From assembly GCA_029747585.1 (NCBI GenBank), contig JAPEVF010000069.1, positions 1 to 64,000 on the forward strand: DNA of 64,000 nt, written 5' to 3'. The translations under genes and the position numbers were made by a program. The DNA comes from Pleurotus djamor (taxonomy: Eukaryota > Basidiomycota > Agaricomycetes > Agaricales > Pleurotaceae). The notes under the pieces are model-generated. The model was not told where the DNA came from. It ran no database searches and worked only from the letters and a program-made list of their open reading frames with translations. Positions within the stretch are counted from its first letter, which is position 1, and every line of letters begins with the position of its first letter. Positions 34,267-47,037 of the stretch are shown in pieces.

Positions 34267-34514
34267 TGCTCGAGTTGCCCCTAAACCGCCCCGCACTCAG
34301 GTTGATACTTGCTTGGCGGGGTTAATTTGGGAGTTAGGTATTGTCGAGAAAGAGGGTGTTATAACATTATGTATCGAGAAATTGCTCACGTCCTTGTAAA
34401 GAGGAATCCAACAAGCATGAGAAGCAGAAAGCAGATATTCAATAGTTGAGACTCGGACAGCTAAATTCATAAAGGGTGGCAAGATCGAGAATGCAAAGCC
34501 TATATACGTACGTT

Positions 34515-37500
34515 TTAGAGATGAGAAGCAGTAGTACCAAAGAGCTCTTTCAGGAAGGCGTCGCTGTTGGGGGGACGGCCAAGGAAAGCCTATAATGAAA
34601 CGTCAGGGACAAAAAAGATGGTGGAGATAAGCACAAGACGGACCTGAAGGGAGTCAAGTTCCTCCCTGCTACCGCCTGGTTTGAGGATCTCCTGACTGTA
34701 ACGAGTTCCGCGAGCGGGATCTAGAGGATCAGCCTTGAAGACCGTGGCTAAAGAGAAAGAAAGGTTTGAAAAAGGCGTCCGTTGAGGAACTACGAAGTAA
34801 ATACTCACAGTACATATCGGCAGCGAAGACCAAGGAGTAGGTGTATCTTATCACGGACCGTCAGTCCTAGCCGTCGAACGGCAGAGAAAACATGTGGACT
34901 CACCCATAGTATCCTGCGTCATAGCCACCAGTAATGTGACCAAATGTGCCTTGCCCTGGGGAAGGCTTGTCAGCCTTGACCAACGAGATCTTTTCTCTGA
35001 GGTTGTTCCAGAGAGCTGTGTAGTCGGAACTCTCTGTCAGTGTGGAGGTGATGTCAGTCATCTGTCAGTGTCAGTGGGAGTACAACACTTGCCTTTGTCG
35101 GTATGAACCTTGATATCATACATGGCGAAGAAGAGCTGACGGAGGTAAAAGAGACCAACATTTACATATCGGCTGCAGGGCAGTATGAGCGGGTGAACAT
35201 GAATAAAATGGGATAAATGACCTCTTTATTATCTTTTCAATGAGTTCGGGTGAAAGANGGCTTTTTGGTTTCGTAGTGGCTGGACATTTTCTCCAGAACT
35301 TTGGGTTCCCAACACCAATTTTCCAACATCTGTGACGGCGCCTCCACGAAATCTCTCGCCACACTGACGAATGATCAGAGATCAGAAGAGTATCACGAGG
35401 GAAGTGGTCGGACTAACCTTGTACCATGGAAGCGAGCGAACTTGGTTTGACTGAGGAGACCATGGAAGACGTGACCCATCTCGTGGAAGAAGGTAACGAC
35501 ATCATCATGTCTCATCAAGGCAGGTTTGTCAGGAGTCGACTTGGCCAAGTTAGCCACCATGGCTGTGAGGGGATATGATCTCTTGCCGTCAGGAAGATCG
35601 TGTCCGGCGAGCAGTGGCCAAACAGCGGCATGGGAGTATTTGGCCTCTGGATGTTTCTATCAGTCACGTTCGATAGCGTTAACCAAAGTAGCCTACCACG
35701 AGGGAAGAGATCGAGGTAACAATACCCGACGAAGCCCGACTCGTCTTTGGCATCCTTCTGCCAGACGGCGAAGTGTTGGACGTCTACATGACCAGGTATG
35801 TTCAGCGACTGTCAAATGCCATGTTCACAAGCGAGGCGTACCAGTGTGCCAGGTAGACGTATCCTTGAGTTCTTCGAAGCGAACACCAAGGAGATTTTGG
35901 TAGATATCCAAGATGGTAGGAACAACGACGGAGACGGGGAAGTATTCCTTGACAAGGGAGTCATCGAGATCGAGAGACTTTTCAATATAAAGGCGGTCAT
36001 AGTATCTATTCGTCGAGATCAGCAAGTGCCAGTATTCCAGCTGACACAACCTTACCTGTAGTCCCATAGGTAAAATTCACCGTCGAAGGGGAATCCTTTC
36101 TCTTCGTGTTCCTTTTTCTTGAGTCCCAAAAGGGTCTCACGCTCCTTGATGCCGACGGGGCGGAGTTTACTCTCGAGATCAGCGAGGAACTATGATGCGT
36201 CCGATGAGCTTGTAGCCAGTGTTGCAAACGGGTGGTACTCACATCGTTGACGCCCTTGGAACTCTTGATCATCTTGACTTCCGTGATATAATCGGCCCTA
36301 AGGAACTAGAATGAAGCCAAGATGAGGTGCGAGGGGGGATACATACCAAGTATCATAACCGAGCAACGTGGCAATTTGACGACGAAGCTCGAGAGCTTTG
36401 GAAAGGAGAGGAACATTGATAGCCAGACGCGATTCATGGGCTTCCTGGGCTCGCTTGCGTGTCTCGGGGTTCTCGGCGAACTTGAACTGGTAGATTGAGC
36501 GGCCGTCAATGAGGGTAAACGCGCTTTAACAAGGATGTAGACGCACGACGGGGAAGATATCGGGCGTCTTGAACGTGACGTCGTAGAGATCTTTGCCGTC
36601 TTCTGTCCGTTTCTTGTAACCGGATACAACATCCTTAGGGACACCTTTTAGTTCGTCTTCAGTGAAGGCGATGGTTCCCTGGACCCAAAATTAGCTAAAG
36701 GCATGAGAGTACAAACACATTTATGGCTTACGTTCTCTTCATTGAAGTTTTTCTGAAGGGGCGTGAGCTTGTGAACAACTAACATCACGGTATAAAGGAC
36801 TTACGCTAAACTCTAGGCAGGCTTGAGATAGCTCTTTCTTCAATGTAGTAAGTTGAGCTCTCTCCGCTTCAGGCAGAGCAAGACCGGCACGTTTTCCATC
36901 TAGAACCTGTGGTATCTGGTTTAGACAAGCCGGAATCATGGATGATGAACTATACACGCCATTTTCTCGATGAGGCGTTGATCCTCAGCAGACAACTTAT
37001 CCCATTGTCCAGATTCCTTGATGTTCTTCTCAGCAGAGACCTTGGCTTGGAATACATCGAGCCGCATCGAAGCCTCGACACCGTAATCACGAACCAATAC
37101 CTCTGCTTCGTTAGAGGCATCGCGGAGTTCCTTAGACGGGGAAACGTTCTGATAGAAAGACAACGGTTCTACAACCGCATCGAGGTCGGTTTCAGAGTAC
37201 GCGAGTGGGAGCTATGTCGACGATCATCAGCCTGTCTGATCAGGATCAGACCACTATCATGTACTTACGAACACCTACAGACGAATAAGCACTCTTGATA
37301 CGCTGAAGAAGCTATGGAACTCACCGATTCCCAAGTACAATCTGAGGCCGCAAGAGCTCCAACCTTGTCATCGACAGCCTTATGCTTGTCAATTGCCTGT
37401 TTAGTGAGGCTGATAATCTCTTCCGCAGAGTGGTTCCACGACGGCGGTGCTTGTGGGGGAGTGATAGACATTGGCGAAGAATTGGAGGTGAAGGTGAAGG

Positions 37501-37744
37501 TTGAGAAGAAGGAAGGTCTGAAGCTGCAGATGATATTTGGGGACGTTCTAGCACATGGCGTACGAATGACGCTGCCGCTCATGTATCTTCTAGGCAGCGT
37601 GACCAACTTTCCACGGATATTTCCACCTGCTATTCCCCCTCCGAAACTCATGGCGGCCAAACCCACCGCAAGCGCACCACCCCACCGTAATGCAGTTCTT
37701 GGTTGAAGGAGGACATTCCGACGCGTCAGACTCGTCGGTATCAT
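34515..37744 (-). CDS. PRD1: Zinc metallopeptidase family M3 (saccharolysin / thimet oligopeptidase)
   Basis: A multi-exon gene. The zinc site HEMGH (near 35475-35489, [16 protein letters not shown]) is followed by the third ligand Glu in [16 protein letters not shown], and the substrate-binding [17 protein letters not shown] block is present, all diagnostic of M3A oligopeptidases. The enzyme cuts short peptides in cytosol or mitochondria. The first exon starts [14 protein letters not shown], an Arg-rich, acid-free presequence, then a second Met begins [12 protein letters not shown] about 90 residues in, where cytosolic homologues start; two products are possible. The stop is at 34515 after FGTTASHL. 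One N (35258) falls in the gene and another (37747) just upstream. Confidence 0.92.
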
Positions 37745-38097
37745 GTNAAAAAAACGAAAGTCCTGGCCAGCAAGACGCGTAGAAGTGGTGGTGGTTCTTT
37801 GCAGGTTTGTGAAGAGGCTTTGGCGCCCGAAGGTTCACCCGAGGAATTCAACGACGGAGCGTGTGGACGTACGGGAGCGTTCCGGGGAGGGTGTCTTGCC
37901 CGGTGGGCATGACAAGCACAAGCCAGTCAGACATTCTCAGAATAGTAAATGAGCAGGTTGGTGAATTTTCCGTCTTCCGAAGGACCAATAAATAATACAT
38001 CAACGACTTTGTACAGCGTGCTCAATGGGAACAAAAATACATTGCACGCCGGCCTCTATGAAAGCACGAATGGCATCTTCCAAAATGATTCTACAAA

Positions 38098-40306
38098 TTA
38101 ACCTCGGATTTTAGTACTTATCACGTCGCCTTCAGGACCGTCATCATCATCGGCCTCAGCGTCATCGGGAGGTTCCTCGTCGATGACATGGTGAGCATTC
38201 CTCTCACGATCTTCTTCCTCTTCGCGTTGCATCTCGTCACGCATGACCTGGACATCATGATCCACCTTTGCAGCAACTCTGTCGATACCAGCCTCTGCAA
38301 GCGATACGTGGGTGCGGTGCTTAGCCAGGTGAGCAGAGCGTCTGGGAGCGCGCTTGAGACGGCGACGAGCCACCATAACGGGGACAGAGCATTTCTATCG
38401 GAGCAAGTTCAGTATGTGTGACCCATGAGTACTAATGAGTATCATTTTACCTGGATGAGATAGTGAGAGGTAGATCCAAGGAGAATCCTAGTGTGCAATA
38501 AATGGGATCAATGAAGAGCAAGCAATCTGAGCAAAATATGGGCGCACCCTTTCAAATGACTCATGCCCCTCGATCCTACTATCAGCATAGTCGGTTCATA
38601 GTGGTCAACGATATCAAGTAGCATATGTCTTGCGTTCTTCGCGTGCCAGGCTTGACAATGAATTATGACGTTGAGCTTGGTACGAGAAAGAAGCGAATTG
38701 ACTTGGCGGGCAAGAATATATGCCAAGGCTTGCCTCTACAAAGGGAAATGTGAGCTATCGTACGGTGTTGTTGAGAGATTGAACCCACCTCTTGCTGGTT
38801 CTTCAATTTGGCAGCTCTGTCGGCTCCACTAGGGATCGGTGGATCGACTAGAAGGGACACTAGTCAGCCGAGGGCAAGCTATCCAAACAAAGGCAGAAAC
38901 TCACTTCTTGAATCGTTCTCTACCACGTTTACGATCAACATCTCGTCTCCGTCCCTGATCACGGTACCAATACCCCACTCAACCGCATATCGACTTTCTT
39001 CACTCATATCACTAGCCACAACATAACGCTTCGGCCTCCTGCCCAAGAGTGCTAGCTTCCCTTCAGGATCCCCTTGGGTTATGGTGATCGTACACCGATC
39101 ACGTTGGAACGACGGTCGAGATGTGGTCGAAGGAAGGGGATCGTGATTTCGAGTAGACTTGCGCCTTCGAGGATTACGTTTACCGCGGACGGAGGGGGTT
39201 GAATTGAGAGTAGAGGGGAAGTAAGGTTCAGGGGGAACGACCACATTGACACCTTCACCGGTCGGATCGGGATCATCGTCCACACCTGGTGCGTTACTAT
39301 CATGATTCGTCAAAGCAGCTATGATAGCGTTCTGTTCGGTGTTGCGCTCGGTGACCGGATCGAAGTGGTTGTCATCGCTCCAACTTTCATCTTCAGTCTC
39401 TGCATCGGTTTCCCCAACCGTTTCGTCCCCTGAATCATCTTCACCGTCGCGTAAGTCATAGGCGGAGTTACGAGGGCGGACCGACGATGTATCTGAGACG
39501 TCCAGATCAGAGCTAGCCAGTGGTACCGGTTGAGGGGGCGGTGATGATTCCCGGCGACGGAAGCGTCGGAAATTGAAAGGGGATTGCGACCGAGCTCGCG
39601 ACCTGCTGCGAGAGACGGAGGAATCCGGGGCAATTGCTGATGATGAACGAGAGGATTTGGACTTGAACATTGTTCGTCCACGGGCATCCTTTTCTTTCTT
39701 ATCGATGTCTTCTGAGGGGGCGTCGATGTTCGTCGCACTATTGTTCGTGCTTGTCCGAGATAAGGACAGCGAGGAGAGTCCGCCCATCATCGAGCTGAAT
39801 GACATCTTTCCAAACGACCCAGAGCTACGAACGTTGGAATCGGTGGATGCGGATTTCGATGTCGATGTGAGAGGGGTTGAAGTTGTCCGTTCCAGGGCGT
39901 GTGTCACCTGACCTCCCTCTTGGTCGGACTGCTGAGAGGAAGGTTTCAGAAAGGAGGCAGACCATCTTTTAGGCGTAGATGGCCTGGAAGAGTAAGGAGA
40001 ATCTAACGTCTCTGAGCGACCGAAGGGCACGCCAGATGACGGCCGTGAAGACGAGTCCTCAGGCAGAGGAATGCTTCTCAGCGATGCAGCTGGGCTAGCG
40101 ACCTCGAGAACCTGCCCCTCTTGGGGAGTAGGCAAGAGTTCGCCATTGGTGTTTGACCCGCTAAACCAGCCAGCGCCTCCAAAGCGGCCACCACTGCTAC
40201 TTGGTCGGTCGACTGCACTCCCTGGGCGCCCGGTGCTACTGCCAGGTCGAGCAACGCGAGGAATCCAACTGCGGCGTTTGGATTGCGCAGCGTCGTTTGC
40301 ACTCAT
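38098..40306 (-). CDS. Universal stress protein (UspA) domain protein with a long disordered N-terminus
   Basis: The first exon (from about 38879 to 40306) encodes 475 residues rich in Ser, Arg and Pro, starting MSANDAAQSKRRSW, and then enters the UspA fold at KRYVVASDMSEESRYAVEWG and MLIVNVVEND. Later exons add LAYILARQVNSLLS, HYEPTMLIVGSRG, ILLGSTSHYLIQ and KCSVPVMVARRRLKR, the ATP-binding G-x-x-G-(S/T) end of the Usp domain. A charged Asp/Glu tail ends at 38098. Fungal Usp proteins of this build are often phosphorylated stress-signalling factors; the precise role is unknown. A possible non-coding 5' exon and intron lie upstream toward 40550. Confidence 0.88.
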
Positions 40307-40881
40307 GAAATGGGAACTGGATGGTGGTGGTAACGAGGAAACAACTTACCTTCGAATATCTCCAGTTTGGTCTAGGCCGGGATGATGGGGACACGGGAAT
40401 CTGGCAAAGCCAAGAAAATGAGGTAGTCACCCATTGTCCTTGGCGATTCGCTTACGTTGTCTAAACTAGAAATATCACATCCTCGTTAGGACTCTGCGTC
40501 AACAACCGCGCTCTCTTTCTTACTTGGTTTTCTTGGGCGGGGCCATGGCTATACCCACGTTGATGATGATGGTGATGATCAACTCGGAACGGGCAAATAG
40601 GGGTATATACATCACACTCTGGCAGTCCGGAAAGCAAGTTCTACGCAAAAGCGATAAAATATAAGTAAAATAGAGTATTGAATAAACAGTTGACCCGTTC
40701 ATCGTCTGCGGCTCTTGAACGGTCGCGTGATCGATATAGCCTTCGGAAGAGAAATTCGCCATTGGTCCAAGAGGCAGTGAGTCCTGACTGCGGAATGTCA
40801 GACGCATACCTCTAACCGCATGCAGCTCATCTTTGGTCTCCTCGGGTTCTTTTTGCATGCTCAGCGTCTCGCGTCCCTCCT

Positions 40882-43800
40882 TCAGTTTCCACTGGGAGGT
40901 GTCTGTGTGTCGGGTGTGCTGGTTCCGCTCTCTGTGGCCTTTGAATCCGATGTGGCTTCAGGCGCGTCACCAGCATCGAGACGCACTGCTACATCTTCGA
41001 CCTGGTGGGATTCTTCGGCAGTGGTGGATAAAGGCTCTTCCTCAGGCATGGCAGTGTCTGCTTCGAATTGCACTGCGGATTCTTGTTCTTGTTCTTGGGA
41101 TGGTGTTGTAACGTCAACCCCAGGAACATCCACTTCGGCAGCATCTTGCGTACCCAGACATGCTGCCGACTCGGTCTCCTCAGGGTCAACCCAAGGCGCC
41201 TCTTCACCCCACACAATCCTTGGCATGCCTTTCCGCTTTTCTTCCATCATATCCGTGTGTTCCTTCCCAGCCCGCGCCATCGACCTGAGGATCTTGATGT
41301 GTTTTCCGGCCTTCCTGAACGTAGGGAGAGACGCTGACGTTTCCGCATCCTCCTTGCCGGCCTCGGAATCAGCATCCTCTACTGTTCGCCTTCGGAAGTT
41401 GACACTCTCCCAGAACTCTTCCGCATTTTTGAAGGCCACTCCAGTGGGAAGGAGGAGTTCACGGAATTGCCTGTCTTGGGACTTTTCGTAGGCTCTGTGG
41501 ATAGATTCCTCATCTTTCGACAGAGTGGATATCGTCCAGTAAATAGACCCTAATTCAATACGTCGTCAGAGAAGCCTACTTTCAAAAGGAATCGTTGCAC
41601 GCACAATCTGCGTCGCTGGGTGCATTGACAGCGGCAGGACCCTTGGTTGGCACCGACGATACGTAGTTCGAAGCCGTCACCGTCAACTGTTTTATCGGAC
41701 CAGCACTCTTCGAAGCACCTTCCGTTGTCGCCTCCCCTTCACCAGTAGTATCTTCCGCTAGTGGCTGGACCCATATATTCATCTCCCCAGTACCGGATAG
41801 TGTTTCAAAGGTGCACTTCAGAGACTAATAGACGTGAATTTATGCTTTTACATAAACAATAGCAGAAGCACTCACTTGTCCTGGGTATGTCTTGATGACT
41901 TCGTCTGAGATAAGTTCGAGGAGGGATAGACATTTGCGGAAGACTCGGGGACCGGCTTCGGCTTCACCATATAATCTCTCATCCATCTCCTCGAGAGGAA
42001 TATACTGGAAGCCAAATAAGCGTGCTGTGTTGTGATATGCGACAATGACACCGTCCATATTACCGATCCTAGCTTGAAAACTAAGCAAGCGTCAGTGCTG
42101 AGCCACAAGCTGAATGGCAGAGTTCAGCCATACCTGTATTTCAAGAAGGCAGAACGTATGAGGTCGTAGTATTCTTTCTCAAAACTCTCCAGCGGACCAT
42201 GGAGTGATCTTATGAGATATCCTGAGTTTTCCTGGCGAGAGGTCAAACCGACATCGATGACAGCATAAAAATCAGCTGACCTCATAATTGAAGCGGTCCA
42301 AACGGATAGGCAATGCAGCGCGAGTCTTGATATCAAATACACCAGTCCCAGGTAAACGCGAGTCGTGACAATCAAGCTGGGAACGCATGACGAAGCGCTC
42401 TGACTACGCAGATGAGGGTATGTCAATGGCTATGAAATAGAGAGTGACTAACTTTAGCAAACCGGTATGCTTCACGTTTAATAGAATGGTCCGGAGCTGG
42501 AGGATTCGACCGTAGTAGCTGCTTGAACTCTTGAGGCGATGCAGTCAGGAATTTCTCTAACAGCGTGCCCTTTATTGGGGTTAGCTGTCGGGTACTCGAA
42601 TGTAGACCAAAAGGCGTACCATCCAGGTAAGTATGTTTCTATCAGCCACATCTGAGCCCTTATCCGAATCAATAGAGTATACACCGTCCTTGTGTCTGAA
42701 GACCACGGACGTAGGCATCCGCTGACCAGAGGTGAATGATCTGGGCTAGGGGATTATAAAACAAAACGCGTCAAATGGCAAACACTGCGCAGACTAACCT
42801 CGGATGCGAATGCTTGACTCAAAGGAGAAGTATCGACCGACTTGTCTCCAGAGATGAGGAAGTAAATATGGCTCATGATACCTGTTAGCGACGAAGTAGA
42901 TCCAACGAACGTCCGGCCTTCTTGCTTCGCCAACTTCCAGAGATCCTATAGAGCAGCTAGTCTTAGATGTGAAAAGGGATGAAGGGAGATTGAACGACGA
43001 ACATCATCATGAGAACTCGGCACGAAGCCAGCAAGTCGTTCAAATGCAAAACTATTCACGTCAGGTATCTTCTCTAACCATGGGGTGAAATTATAGACAT
43101 GAGATCGAGGATCCTGTAGCCAATGGACGCCTGGACTTTGGATGTCGTTGTCGAAGCACATTAAATCATAGCCAGAGGCACTCACTTGAACAGGACGCGA
43201 TCTAAGCCGTGGCTCAGTGTAGCTACAGGATGATGTTCACTGAGAGGTTCCAAGTCTTGCGACAGAGGTAAGTGAGATATTCGAGTCATTTGAAAAAGAC
43301 AATACTCACCTGTAAGTATATTCTCCTCCGAACCATCCTCAAGAAGGCCCTCTATACGTCTTTTGTAACGAATGGGTGAAGACTCGGGTGGTCTAGGTTC
43401 TGAGGACTGTTGTTCACTATCATCGGGTTGGTCGGGTTGGCGAGGTGCTAATCCTAGGGAACAGAGCTGAGGTCAGACTCATCCAAGAACATGCTATAGC
43501 TCACTGTCAGTTCCCCAGTCATCCTTCCAACGTTCACCCTTTATTGTCGCAGTCTCATCGTACGGGCTAGACGGACTAGATGTCGGTTGAGAAAAATCTG
43601 ATGGTTGTTCGGCCGGTGGTGCGTCAGCCTTCCTCTTCTTTCTCTTGGCCCTCTTCGACAGATACTGGGACGAATTAGAGCTCTGTTCCGAAATTGGGCG
43701 GGAGTCGGCGGCAACGGTTTTGAGGGTGTCGATCAGGCTGGTGACTTTCGATTCTTGTCGCGTAAGGGCCTCTTGAGAGTTTCGCAGTCGTTCAGAAAGG

Positions 43801-43961
43801 GTGCCGCGTTTTTTCTTCGATGCGAATGAAGACTCTTCGTTGGTGTCTAAACCTAGGAAGGCCGCCAGTGTCCCCGCCTCCAACTGTACTTGACGCGTCC
43901 AGCGCGACGCGTTCGTCAAGCCTAAGCGTCGCTTGAGGCATGGAGATGTGACTCGGTGCAT
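40882..43961 (-). CDS. PET127: Pet127-like mitochondrial RNA-processing protein
   Basis: A multi-exon gene. The start MHRVTSPCLKRRLG (43959-43961) leads an Arg-rich N-terminus suited to mitochondrial import; a Lys/Arg-rich region with RAKRKKRKAD follows. The Pet127 core is clear: LSHGLDRVLFNPGVHWLQDPRS, YNFTPWLEKIP, LWKLAKQEGRTFVGSTSSLTG, then FEKEYYDLIRSAFLKY, RIGNMDGVIVAYHNTARLFGFQYI. The C-terminus is acidic and Glu-rich, beyond the yeast protein's end. Yeast Pet127 acts at the inner membrane in 5' processing and decay of mitochondrial RNAs; nuclease-fold similarity has been proposed for the family. It is divergent from Arl8 with 196 bases between starts. Confidence 0.9.
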
Positions 43962-44157
43962 CACGACCAAGGTATTGACGAAGCCGACGACGATGAGGCA
44001 ACCAGAATACCAAGGCGACGCGTTTCCGTGGGCGGCGACCTAAAAGAATTTGGAAAACAAGGACAGGGGCCACCTGAACGGAAACATATTTTGTTCAGGC
44101 CCGAAGTCGGCGCCTACTCACTCTTTCCTCCTCAATTCCTCCTAAAATCAATCCACG

Positions 44158-45289
44158 ATGCCGAATTTCTTCTCGAATTTATTCCAGTGGTTCAGCGGGT
44201 AGAGGTCTTTCTCTCTGAATAGATGCGCTCAGCTCAACGGACGCGCTTTTAGGCTATTCTTCTCGAAGACATCAGAGATCGCCGTTGTCGGGTTGCAAGT
44301 ACGTCACTCGTATGGACCTCACCACAGCGTTGCCCATCAAGAGCCCCGCCCTCCTTAGGCATCCGGGAAGACATCATTTCTAAACGTTATTACCTCTGGA
44401 CAGGTGAGGTATCGTTCATCTAATGCCAGCGGGCTAATATTGATTGCTTCCAGTGGAGCGAAGATGTCGTTCCTACCGTGGCCTTTAACTTTAGGAAAGT
44501 GAGGAAAGGGAATGTTACGCTGAAGATTTGGGACGTCGCAGGTGCGGAAGTACACTTTGGTTGCAGCGGGGTCGTGACACTCTTATCAGGTCAACCCAAA
44601 TTTCGTTCCATGTGGGAGCGGTATTGCAGCGGGGTGGACGCTATACTGTGGGTTCATATCAACTATCCTAGATGACGCGTTTCTCTAATGTATGGTATAG
44701 GTTTGTGGTTGACTCCGCTGATGTCAGTCTGACAATTACATCTCCTCGTCCGTTGCTTAGTACTATACAGCCCGAGAAATTCAATACCGCAAGATTCGAG
44801 CTTCATCAACTATTAGCCCAGTCAACCTTGATCGGGGTTCCTCTCCTCGTGGTAAAGCATAGTTATTGGGATTGCCCTGCTCAAATGACTGACCGTAACC
44901 TTATTCAGCTTGGGAATAAGAACGATCTCGAGGGCCATACCTCGGTGAAGGACCTAATCAAGCACATGTAGGCCTCCATGTATTCCTTTAGGACCCTCTA
45001 ACTTCTTCGAAATTAGGCAATTAGATAAAATCACCGACAGGCCTGTTTCGGTACGTCGTCATGCTCTTCTTGTCCTCGTTCCTTCATCGAGCCGCCTCTT
45101 ATCTAGTGCTATTCGGTAAGTGAATTGGAACGTTTTGCTGTCAAGTAGCTGAGAGCTGTGCAACACAGTGTTCAATGAAGAGCCAACACAACCTGTAAGC
45201 CATCTACTTACCTCGCTCGATTACTTTTACTTACGACTCCTTTTCATAGTGACATAGTCCTCCAATGGCTGGCTGGCCGAAGTCACTGA
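44158..45289 (+). CDS. ARL8: Arl8-type small GTPase
   Basis: About ten short exons encode 182 residues, so no long open frame marks the gene. The N-terminus [14 protein letters not shown] lacks the Gly2 needed for myristoylation, as in Arl8. G motifs: G1 GLQASGKTS, switch 1 [11 protein letters not shown], DxxG in [21 protein letters not shown] in VLGNKNDL, and G5 in SCYSCSMKSQ. The C-terminus is [15 protein letters not shown]. Every intron is GT-AG; the 45050-45240 part has three very small exons. Arl8 sits on lysosome/vacuole and endosome membranes and drives kinesin-linked movement. It converges with the SCOCO gene across 126 bases. Confidence 0.92.
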
Positions 45290-45415
45290 TGGTTGCCATG
45301 TCCTCCAAATTATCTTATTGGCAGAGATATCATACATAAGTTATGGGGTCTATACATATGAAGGATGTATGAGTATATTGTTGTGATGTATTGTAGACAT
45401 TGTAAATAGGTGCGT

Positions 45416-45770
45416 TCAACGCCCCTTCGCCATTTGGACGGTCAAATTGTCGATGTACATTTGCAGGACCTCATTATCTGAGGTGAGTTTATTGATCTCC
45501 TTCTGCGTTGTTTTGACCCGCTCAAGCAAGACTAGAGCACAGAGTGAGCAAACCTAACATGCGCAAGAACCTCGCAGATTAAACAAACCACGAAGATCTT
45601 CTTGTGAAGCGATGATTTCCCTGGCATAGGTAAGACAAGAAAGGGAGAACTGAACGCAAGGCGTACTTTATGACCTTCTCTTTCTTCAATGCATCCTGGA
45701 TGATATCGCCAGTTTGCGGCGAAGGGGCTCCCCAGCCAACTTGGTCGTCAAAGGAGTTGGTGAAGGACAT
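45416..45770 (-). CDS. SCOCO-type short coiled-coil protein
   Basis: Three exons (45667-45770, 45589-45620, 45416-45531) give 83 residues. The C-terminal half is a coiled coil: LLERVKTTQKEINKLT, SDNEVLQMYIDNLT, VQMAKGR, matching the SCOCO family (human SCOC, yeast Slo1). These proteins bind Arl-family GTPases at Golgi or endosomal membranes. The first ATG, MSFTNSFDDQVG, was taken; a longer frame begins with TTG. Its 3' end faces Arl8 and its 5' end faces Rpn13, with 95 bases between the two start codons. The partner of the protein in fungi of this type is not shown here. Confidence 0.85.
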
Positions 45771-45865
45771 AAGCAAGGTGGATCGTGGGAATGGACCCTG
45801 TGATGCGATGTTGTGACGCGCGTCGTTGCTGAAGCGCTGCAGCTCAGACGCGACACACAACCACC
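45771..45865. promoter_or_regulatory. Compact bidirectional promoter between SCOCO and Rpn13
   Basis: Only 95 bases separate the two divergent start codons. No TATA element is evident. Both leaders and promoter elements must overlap within this interval or extend into the opposite gene. Confidence 0.5.
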
Positions 45866-47037
45866 ATGACCGACTACCTCCTCGCCTTCAAAGCTGGTCG
45901 CGCGTTCAGACGCGAGGGAACCAACATTGTGGAGCCCAGCCCCGAAAAAGGTGCCGTTATCCTCACAAACGGTGAAGACGGCCTATTGCACTTTGTCTGG
46001 AAGAATCGGTCTACGAACGAGATTGGGGAGGTCAGCTTTGGGCCCTATTGCCGTGGAAAGCATTAAACTTATGGGCACCTTAGGATCTCATTCTCTTCCC
46101 AACCGATGCTTCATTCGTCAAGGTTCCTCAGGCGAGCTCGGGTCGTGTCTATGTGCTCAAATTCTCGTCATCTGATCAGAGGCACTTTGTAAGTGCACCC
46201 CTTCTATCTTCAATGTGCGCAGGTTTACTTAATGTGCCGAAGTTCTGGATGCAGGTAATACGCAACGCTGACTTTCGACCTCAATCACTGAGTTCTGGAA
46301 TGCAGGATGCGTCCAGCCAACGTGATGCGGAATTTGTTGACAATTTAAACGGCCTCCTACAAGATCCTGAACACACTCTCGTGTGGGGAAATACAAATAC
46401 CTCGGACTCATCTCAATCTCCGGCCTCAACGTCGACTCAGGGCTCAGCGTGAGGCACCCTCCTTGCTTTCATTTAATGTACTGCATACTTAATATCCATC
46501 TAAAGTAGCCGTGTCCCCCAAGCCACCCCCGAGCAATTAGCCCAACTTGATCGCATCATGCAGTCCCTCGCTTCTGGAGGCTCGCAGTCGGCGGCTCCGG
46601 GTCAGTACTATCCTCTCCATGATCATGCCCAAACTCTCCACTTAAACCCACGCAGAGCTGTCCCTCTCCGACATATTGACTCCCAGCAACTTGATGCCGC
46701 TTTTTACATCACATCCAGAACTCATTCCAAGCCTGTTCCCCCACCTCCCACCTGATCTTCCCGTCCCACCATCAGCTGAGGCTCTGCAACGTATCGTAAA
46801 GTATGTGGTTGAACATACATTATGGCGTCGTTCAACTGTCTGATATGCATCAGTTCACCTCATTTCAGATCATCCGTCGCAAGCTTAGATCAAGCCTTGC
46901 GAACAGGGATGCTTGCGGGCTTGGTTCGAGGTCTGGGATTACCCGAAGAAGCTGGCACCAGCGTGGCTGCCTTCCTTCGTGCCATACAAGAGCAAGCCAA
47001 CTCCGATGGTACACATGATAGCATGGAGACAGATTAA
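45866..47037 (+). CDS. RPN13: Rpn13/ADRM1, proteasome ubiquitin receptor
   Basis: Seven exons (45866-46030, 46084-46188, 46243-46254, 46306-46448, 46509-46600, 46656-46800, 46854-47037) total 846 bases, 281 residues. The Pru domain spans about residues 1-115 with FKAGRAFRREGTNIVEPSPEKG, LHFVWKNRSTNEIGE, LILFPTDASF, and FWMQDASSQRDAEFV; FWMQ is carried by a 12-base micro-exon. A Ser/Gln linker leads to the DEUBAD domain (LSLSDILTPSNLMPLFTS, VASLDQALRTGMLAGLV), which recruits the deubiquitinase Uch37. Rpn13 docks on Rpn2 of the 19S particle and binds ubiquitin. The length fits fungal ADRM1 with a DEUBAD domain. Confidence 0.94.

Noticed and set aside
40520..40560. Minus-strand MAPPKKTK reading, as if a small basic protein or first exon
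   Set aside because: A stop follows directly, and all splice attempts to join it to the universal stress protein gave the wrong phase. It is probably within the 5' leader.
45771..45860. Longer SCOCO protein starting near 45860
   Set aside because: The frame starts at TTG, not ATG, and would leave only five bases to the Rpn13 start codon.
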